Below, in pieces: positions 60,672 to 64,000 of a stretch of 64,000 nt of DNA. The stretch comes from Actinomadura pelletieri DSM 43383 (GTDB taxonomy: Bacteria > Actinomycetota > Actinomycetes > Streptosporangiales > Streptosporangiaceae), in assembly GCF_003634705.1 (NCBI RefSeq), contig NZ_RBWU01000005.1:186001-250000 (forward strand). Reading direction: 5' to 3'. The position numbers and the translations under genes are program-made. A model generated the notes under the pieces. The model worked only from the letters and a program-made list of their open reading frames with translations. It had not been told where the DNA came from and made no database searches. The first letter of the stretch is position 1. Each line of letters opens with the position of its first letter.

Positions 60672-61529
60672 TCAGGTGACGTCGACCGGGAGGGCGGCCC
60701 AGGGTTCCTTACGGGGGGCCGCGGCCTGGCCTTCGGGGCAGTGGCGGGCGAAGTCGCACCAGGAGCACAGGGTGCCCGGACGGGGCGGGAACGCGTCGTC
60801 GTGCGGGGTGTGGTCGACCTCGGCGTCGGCCGACGGGCGGGGCCGTGGGACGCGGGCGCGGTACGTCTCGTCGGCCGCGGCGGCCTCGGCGGCGATCTGC
60901 TCGGCGCGGCGCAGGTGCCGGGCCAGCGACTCGTCGGTGTGCTCCCACACCGCGACCTCGCCGGACGGCAGATGGTGCAGTTCGACGCGGCGGCACGGGC
61001 GGCGCAGCACCCGGGACGCGGACACCGCGTAGATCGCGAGGGCGAGGGAGCCGCGGGCGTCGTCGGAGGTCGGGACGTGGCGGCCCGTCTTGTAGTCGAC
61101 GACGGCGAGTTCGGAACCCCGGGCGTCCAACCGGTCGATACGGCCCGACACGGCGATGCGGTCGGTACGGGTCGCGACGGTACGTTCCACGCCGAGCGGC
61201 TCGTCGTCCGGGTCGAGGCCCGCGACGTACCGTTCGGTCATCTCGCGGGCCTTGTCACGCCACTGCGCCGACTGGGCCTCGTCGCGGAAACCGTCCGTCA
61301 GCCAGCCCCGGGCCAGCAGGCGTCCGGCGGCCTCGGGGGTGCGTTCGGAGACGGGCAGCCGCCACCAGCCCGCCAGCGCGTTGTGGACGCTGGAGCCGAC
61401 GCTGTTGTGCGCCCACCGCGGCCCCCGCTGCGGCTGCGGACGGTCCAGATACGTCATCCGGTACCGGCGCGGGCAGTCCAGCCACGTGTTGAGTCGCGAC
61501 GGCGTGCACGGATACAGCCGCCGGGGCAT
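60672..61529 (-). CDS. RecB-family PD-(D/E)XK exonuclease
   Basis: About 285 residues. N-terminal Cys motif TPSRLNTWLDCPRRYRMTYL near 9, nuclease core GRIDRLDARGSELAVVDYKTG near 132-152 (Asp and Asp-x-Lys) and SLALAIYAVSASRVL near 165, then C-terminal LCSWCDFARHCPEGQ near 255. The four cysteines form the iron-sulfur staple of AddB/Cas4-like nucleases. ATG 61529 or GTG 61553; both have close ribosome-like sites. It follows the MBL-fold gene by 2-26 nt. Stand-alone proteins of this type probably process DNA ends. Confidence 0.82.
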   Translation of the reverse strand: MPRRLYPCTPSRLNTWLDCPRRYRMTYLDRPQPQRGPRWAHNSVGSSVHNALAGWWRLPVSERTPEAAGRLLARGWLTDGFRDEAQSAQWRDKAREMTERYVAGLDPDDEPLGVERTVATRTDRIAVSGRIDRLDARGSELAVVDYKTGRHVPTSDDARGSLALAIYAVSASRVLRRPCRRVELHHLPSGEVAVWEHTDESLARHLRRAEQIAAEAAAADETYRARVPRPRPSADAEVDHTPHDDAFPPRPGTLCSWCDFARHCPEGQAAAPRKEPWAALPVDVT

Positions 61530-61555
61530 GCCCTCTAAACCGAGCTGCTCCACCC

Positions 61556-62260
61556 TCAGTCGTCTTCTTGCGCCAGCTCGCCCCACGACTCCCAGCGGGC
61601 GTCCTCGTCGCCGACCGTGGTCTCCTCGCCCTGCGCGGGCAGGACCTGGAGGTCCTTCGGCAGCGGGGTCAGCAGCGCGCCGATCGAGTTGAGCTGCTTG
61701 CGCAGGTCCTCGTAGACGCCGCCGACCGAGCCGGGACGGCCGCGGTGCAGGGTGTCGCCGGAGAACAGCGTGCCGAGCTGCTCGCTGATCACGCAGACGC
61801 TGCCGGGGGTGTGACCGGGCGTGTGCACGATCTCCAGCTGGGCGTCGGCGATCTCGAAGACGCCGCCGTCCTCCAGCCAGATGTCGGGTTCGAGGGCCCG
61901 CAGCGCCTTGGCGTCGTCCTCGTCCTCCTCCTCTTTGGCGAGGCGGCCGAAGTAGTCGCGCCACAGCAGCCGGTCGGCGCGGTGCAGCGCGATGGGAGCC
62001 CAGTTCTCCTCGTCCTCCTCCCCTCCGGCGGCGACCTCGAGCACCACGCTCAGGCGGTGTTCGTTGCCGTCGGTGAGCAGGACGGCCATGACCTCGCGGT
62101 CACCGACCTCCTTGAGAACGGCCTCGGCGTCGTTCGCCGGATCGATCACGATGACCTCGTCGTCGTCGCCGACGATGTAGGTGTTGTTCTCGACGTCGTA
62201 CTCGGTGTCGTCCAGGGTCAGCGTCCCCGACGTCACCACCTGTTCGATGCGCGCGTCCAC
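61556..62260 (-). CDS. MBL-fold protein with degenerate metal site
   Basis: 234 residues with a glyoxalase-II-like MBL fold: NTYIVGDDDEVIVIDPAND near 26, HTPGHTPGSVCVI near 142 and LFSGDTLHRGRPG near 160 are intact. The metal-binding HxHxDH, expected after VLLT near 60, reads LLTDGNEHRLSVVLE, leaving only one His. An acidic insertion (KEEEDEDDAKA) follows. It may bind one metal or none, so hydrolase activity is doubtful. GTG 62260. Confidence 0.8.
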   Translation of the reverse strand: MDARIEQVVTSGTLTLDDTEYDVENNTYIVGDDDEVIVIDPANDAEAVLKEVGDREVMAVLLTDGNEHRLSVVLEVAAGGEEDEENWAPIALHRADRLLWRDYFGRLAKEEEDEDDAKALRALEPDIWLEDGGVFEIADAQLEIVHTPGHTPGSVCVISEQLGTLFSGDTLHRGRPGSVGGVYEDLRKQLNSIGALLTPLPKDLQVLPAQGEETTVGDEDARWESWGELAQEDD

Positions 62261-62306
62261 GCCACGCACCCTACCGTGATTCGCGCCACTCGACGGCATC
62301 GGATGA

Positions 62307-63137
62307 TCATCCGGTGGACGCGGCGGCGGTGAGCCGCTCGAACGCGTCCGGCGCGGTGGTCTCGACGCCGAGCCGGTCACCGGTCAGCGCGCCGTGGTCG
62401 TCGCTGGACCCGGTCGCGGCCAGGCCCAGCGCGGCGGCGAGATCGCGCAGGTGGGCGCGATCCTCCGGAACGTGGCCCGGGTGATCGACCTCGACTCCGG
62501 CGAGCCCGGCCTCGGCGAGGGTTTCGATCACCTCGTCCTCGAACACGTAGCCTCGGCCGCGTGCCCGGGGGTGGGCGAGGACGCACACTCCCCCGGCCGC
62601 GCGGACGAGCCCGACCGCCCGGACCGGGTCCAGCGCGTACCGTTCGACATAGGCGCGGCCGCCCTGGGCGATCCACTGCGCGGTGAACGCTTCGTCGGGG
62701 TCCGCGATCGCGCCCGCGTCGACCATGGCGCGGGCGATGTGGGGGCGTCCCACCGCCTCGCCCCTGGCGAGGGCGCGGACCATGCCCCAGGTCACGTCGA
62801 CGCCGAGTTCGCGGAGCCGGTCGACCATGCTCCGCGCCCTGATCACCCGGTCGTCGCAGATCCGGGCCAGTTCGGCGGCGAGCGTGGGCTCGTCCGGGTC
62901 GAACAGGTAGCCGAGGAGGTGGAGGCTGCGTCCGCCTTGGGAGCAGGACAGTTCGATGCCGGGGACGAGGGTCAGGCCGTCGGGCAGCGCGGCGGCGGCC
63001 TCGTCCCATCCGGCGACGGTGTCGTGGTCGGTGAGCGCGAGGACGTCCAGGCCCCGCTCCCGCGCCCGCCGGACGACCTCCGCGGGCGGGCGGGTTCCGT
63101 CGGACGCGTCGCTGTGGCTGTGCAGGTCGATGCGCAT
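62307..63137 (-). CDS. PHP-domain phosphoesterase
   Basis: 276 residues. Metal motifs of the PHP family: MRIDLHSHSDASDGTRPP, LALTDHDTVAGWDEA near 33, VPGIELSC near 58, GRPHIARAMVD near 128, VLAHPRARG near 185 and TGSSDDHG near 245. Similar to YciV/RNase AM-type and 3',5'-nucleotide bisphosphate phosphatases. ATG 63137 overlaps the stop of the upstream zinc-ribbon gene (ATGA), so the two are co-translated. Confidence 0.87.
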   Translation of the reverse strand: MRIDLHSHSDASDGTRPPAEVVRRARERGLDVLALTDHDTVAGWDEAAAALPDGLTLVPGIELSCSQGGRSLHLLGYLFDPDEPTLAAELARICDDRVIRARSMVDRLRELGVDVTWGMVRALARGEAVGRPHIARAMVDAGAIADPDEAFTAQWIAQGGRAYVERYALDPVRAVGLVRAAGGVCVLAHPRARGRGYVFEDEVIETLAEAGLAGVEVDHPGHVPEDRAHLRDLAAALGLAATGSSDDHGALTGDRLGVETTAPDAFERLTAAASTG

Positions 63138-63787
63138 CAGTCGTCGAGCCTAGGGCTGTGCGCGCCGTACGGCAGGTCGATCTCCATTCCCGGTTCGCGC
63201 AGGTCGAGAAGGCGCTGGTTCTCCAGCATGAGGACGCCCGCGTCGGCGGGCCACAGCACCGCCCACAGCCACTCCCCCATCGCCTCCCCGACATGGACGG
63301 CCCGGTCGGGTTCGGCGCCGACCGCCCACATCGGCACCGACCGGCCGCAGGTCGCCGCCGGCCCGCTGAGGTCGAGTTTCACATGCGGCGGGCTGCTGTC
63401 GAACACCTCGGGTCCGGGGTCGGGGCCGTCCAGGCCCGCGTAGTGGGCGCCGAGGCCGATGCCGGGCTCCTCGGCGATCAGCAGCAGGTCGGCGGGGCCG
63501 CTGACCAGCCCCGGCCCGGACAGGGCGACGGCCGACGCCCGTCCGCCCGACCGCTCGTCCCCGACCGTGGTGAACCCCGTGACGAGCCAGCCCAGCGGAA
63601 GGGGCCAGGGCGTCCAGACGGGGACCTTCGTGTCGCGCAGCACGGCGGCCAACCCCTCCGGGCCGGGCCGCTTCGACGGCTGCCTCGGCAGAACGGCGCC
63701 GTGCACGTCGCACGTCCAGTCGCTCGACCAGAGGCTCGGCGTGTGCAGCGGACCCGCGCAGCGCGGGCAACTGGGCTCCGCCCTCAT
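63137..63787 (-). CDS. Zinc-ribbon protein (DUF6758-like)
   Basis: 216 residues. N-terminal MRAEPSCPRCAGPLHTPSLW and WTCDVHGAVLP form a Cys2-Cys/His zinc ribbon. The rest is a soluble beta-rich domain with PVWTPWPLPLGWLVTGFTTV near 55 and HVGEAMGEWLWAVLWPADAG near 175. Widely conserved in actinobacteria next to PHP genes; function unknown. ATG 63787 is the first start giving the CxxC motif; the frame is open to 63979. Confidence 0.78.
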   Translation of the reverse strand: MRAEPSCPRCAGPLHTPSLWSSDWTCDVHGAVLPRQPSKRPGPEGLAAVLRDTKVPVWTPWPLPLGWLVTGFTTVGDERSGGRASAVALSGPGLVSGPADLLLIAEEPGIGLGAHYAGLDGPDPGPEVFDSSPPHVKLDLSGPAATCGRSVPMWAVGAEPDRAVHVGEAMGEWLWAVLWPADAGVLMLENQRLLDLREPGMEIDLPYGAHSPRLDD

Positions 63788-63881
63788 GACTATCCACCCT
63801 GCGCGGCGACGTCCCGGCTCGTCAAGCCGGGTGGGTTCCGACCCGGGCAACGCGCGGGAAAGTTGGGGACAATGGGGAGTC

Positions 63882-64000
63882 ATGCGGGTGCGTTGTGTCG
63901 GCGGCATCGTCCGGGACGAGGGCGGGCGGCTGCTCATGGTGCGGCGGGGACGTCCGCCGAGCGCGGGCCTGTGGTCCATTCCGGGCGGGCGGGTCGAGCC
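63882..64000 (+). CDS. NUDIX hydrolase, N-terminal part
   Basis: The window ends after 39 codons: MRVRCVGGIVRDEGGRLLMV, then RRGRPPSAGLWSIPGGRVEP. The GLWSIPGGRVEP segment is the strand and loop that precede the NUDIX box (GxGE... expected next). ATG 63882 lies 95 nt from the divergent zinc-ribbon gene. Substrate cannot be judged. Confidence 0.85.
   Translation, partial: MRVRCVGGIVRDEGGRLLMVRRGRPPSAGLWSIPGGRVE

Overview
The window is high-GC, densely packed DNA from an actinomycete. The gene content fits a sporulating, non-mycobacterial lineage such as Actinomadura/Thermomonosporaceae (Streptosporangiales). Supporting signs are GTG starts and 4-nt stop/start overlaps throughout, AdnAB instead of RecBCD, a mycosin-like protease, MoeZ, a FasR-like regulator, WhiJ/Scr1-type HTH + DUF397 genes, Spo0M and a bacterial NHEJ locus. 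The genus is inferred, not proven. I saw no tRNA, rRNA, transposase or CRISPR array.

Layout. 0-5.8 kb: a four-gene NIS (NRPS-independent) siderophore operon: ATP-grasp ligase, two IucA/IucC synthetases and a PLP decarboxylase, joined by ATGA/GTGA overlaps and preceded by an iron-box-like palindrome. The gene set matches vibrioferrin loci (pvsA, pvsB, pvsD, pvsE). A convergent EamA-type transporter plus LysR pair follows. 7.9-10.7 kb: acyl-CoA ligase, small hypothetical, methyltransferase. 10.8-21.5 kb: conserved core with the same order as the M. tuberculosis Rv3201c-Rv3206c region: AdnB, AdnA, alkyltransferase-like protein, mycosin-like protease plus membrane partner, MoeZ. 21.6-40.5 kb: accessory block with a five-gene operon of unknown product (AMP ligase, flavin monooxygenase-like protein, alpha-hydroxy-acid oxidase carrying an in-frame nonsense codon, P450, CPA2 antiporter), a two-component system, a TetR/MMPL exporter pair, a SodC-like protein, and Ku/ligase/polymerase NHEJ genes. 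40.7-44.3 kb: the conserved core resumes (FasR-like TetR, DUF3107, RhlE-type DEAD-box helicase as in Rv3208-Rv3211), the helicase apparently starting at CTG.

44.3-64 kb: housekeeping genes mixed with a decaying, regulator-rich stretch (48.5-56.6 kb). This stretch holds a broken STAND/TPR-type ATPase, an orphan DUF4157 protein, a mosaic of two gene fragments at 51.3-51.5 kb, a WhiJ/DUF397/anti-sigma-like trio around a palindromic operator, and a membrane-anchored NACHT NTPase. The right end has a CHAP-domain secreted hydrolase, Spo0M, a RecB-family nuclease followed by degenerate tandem repeats of its 3' end, an MBL-fold protein, a PHP phosphoesterase, a zinc-ribbon protein and a truncated NUDIX gene.

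Functional links: iron acquisition on the left; AdnAB and Ku/LigD-type proteins cover homologous and non-homologous double-strand-break repair; the 22.9-29.9 kb operon may make and export a small acyl- or amino-acid-derived metabolite; the 48.5-56.6 kb stretch looks like a conflict/signalling island with both live and dead NTPase loci.
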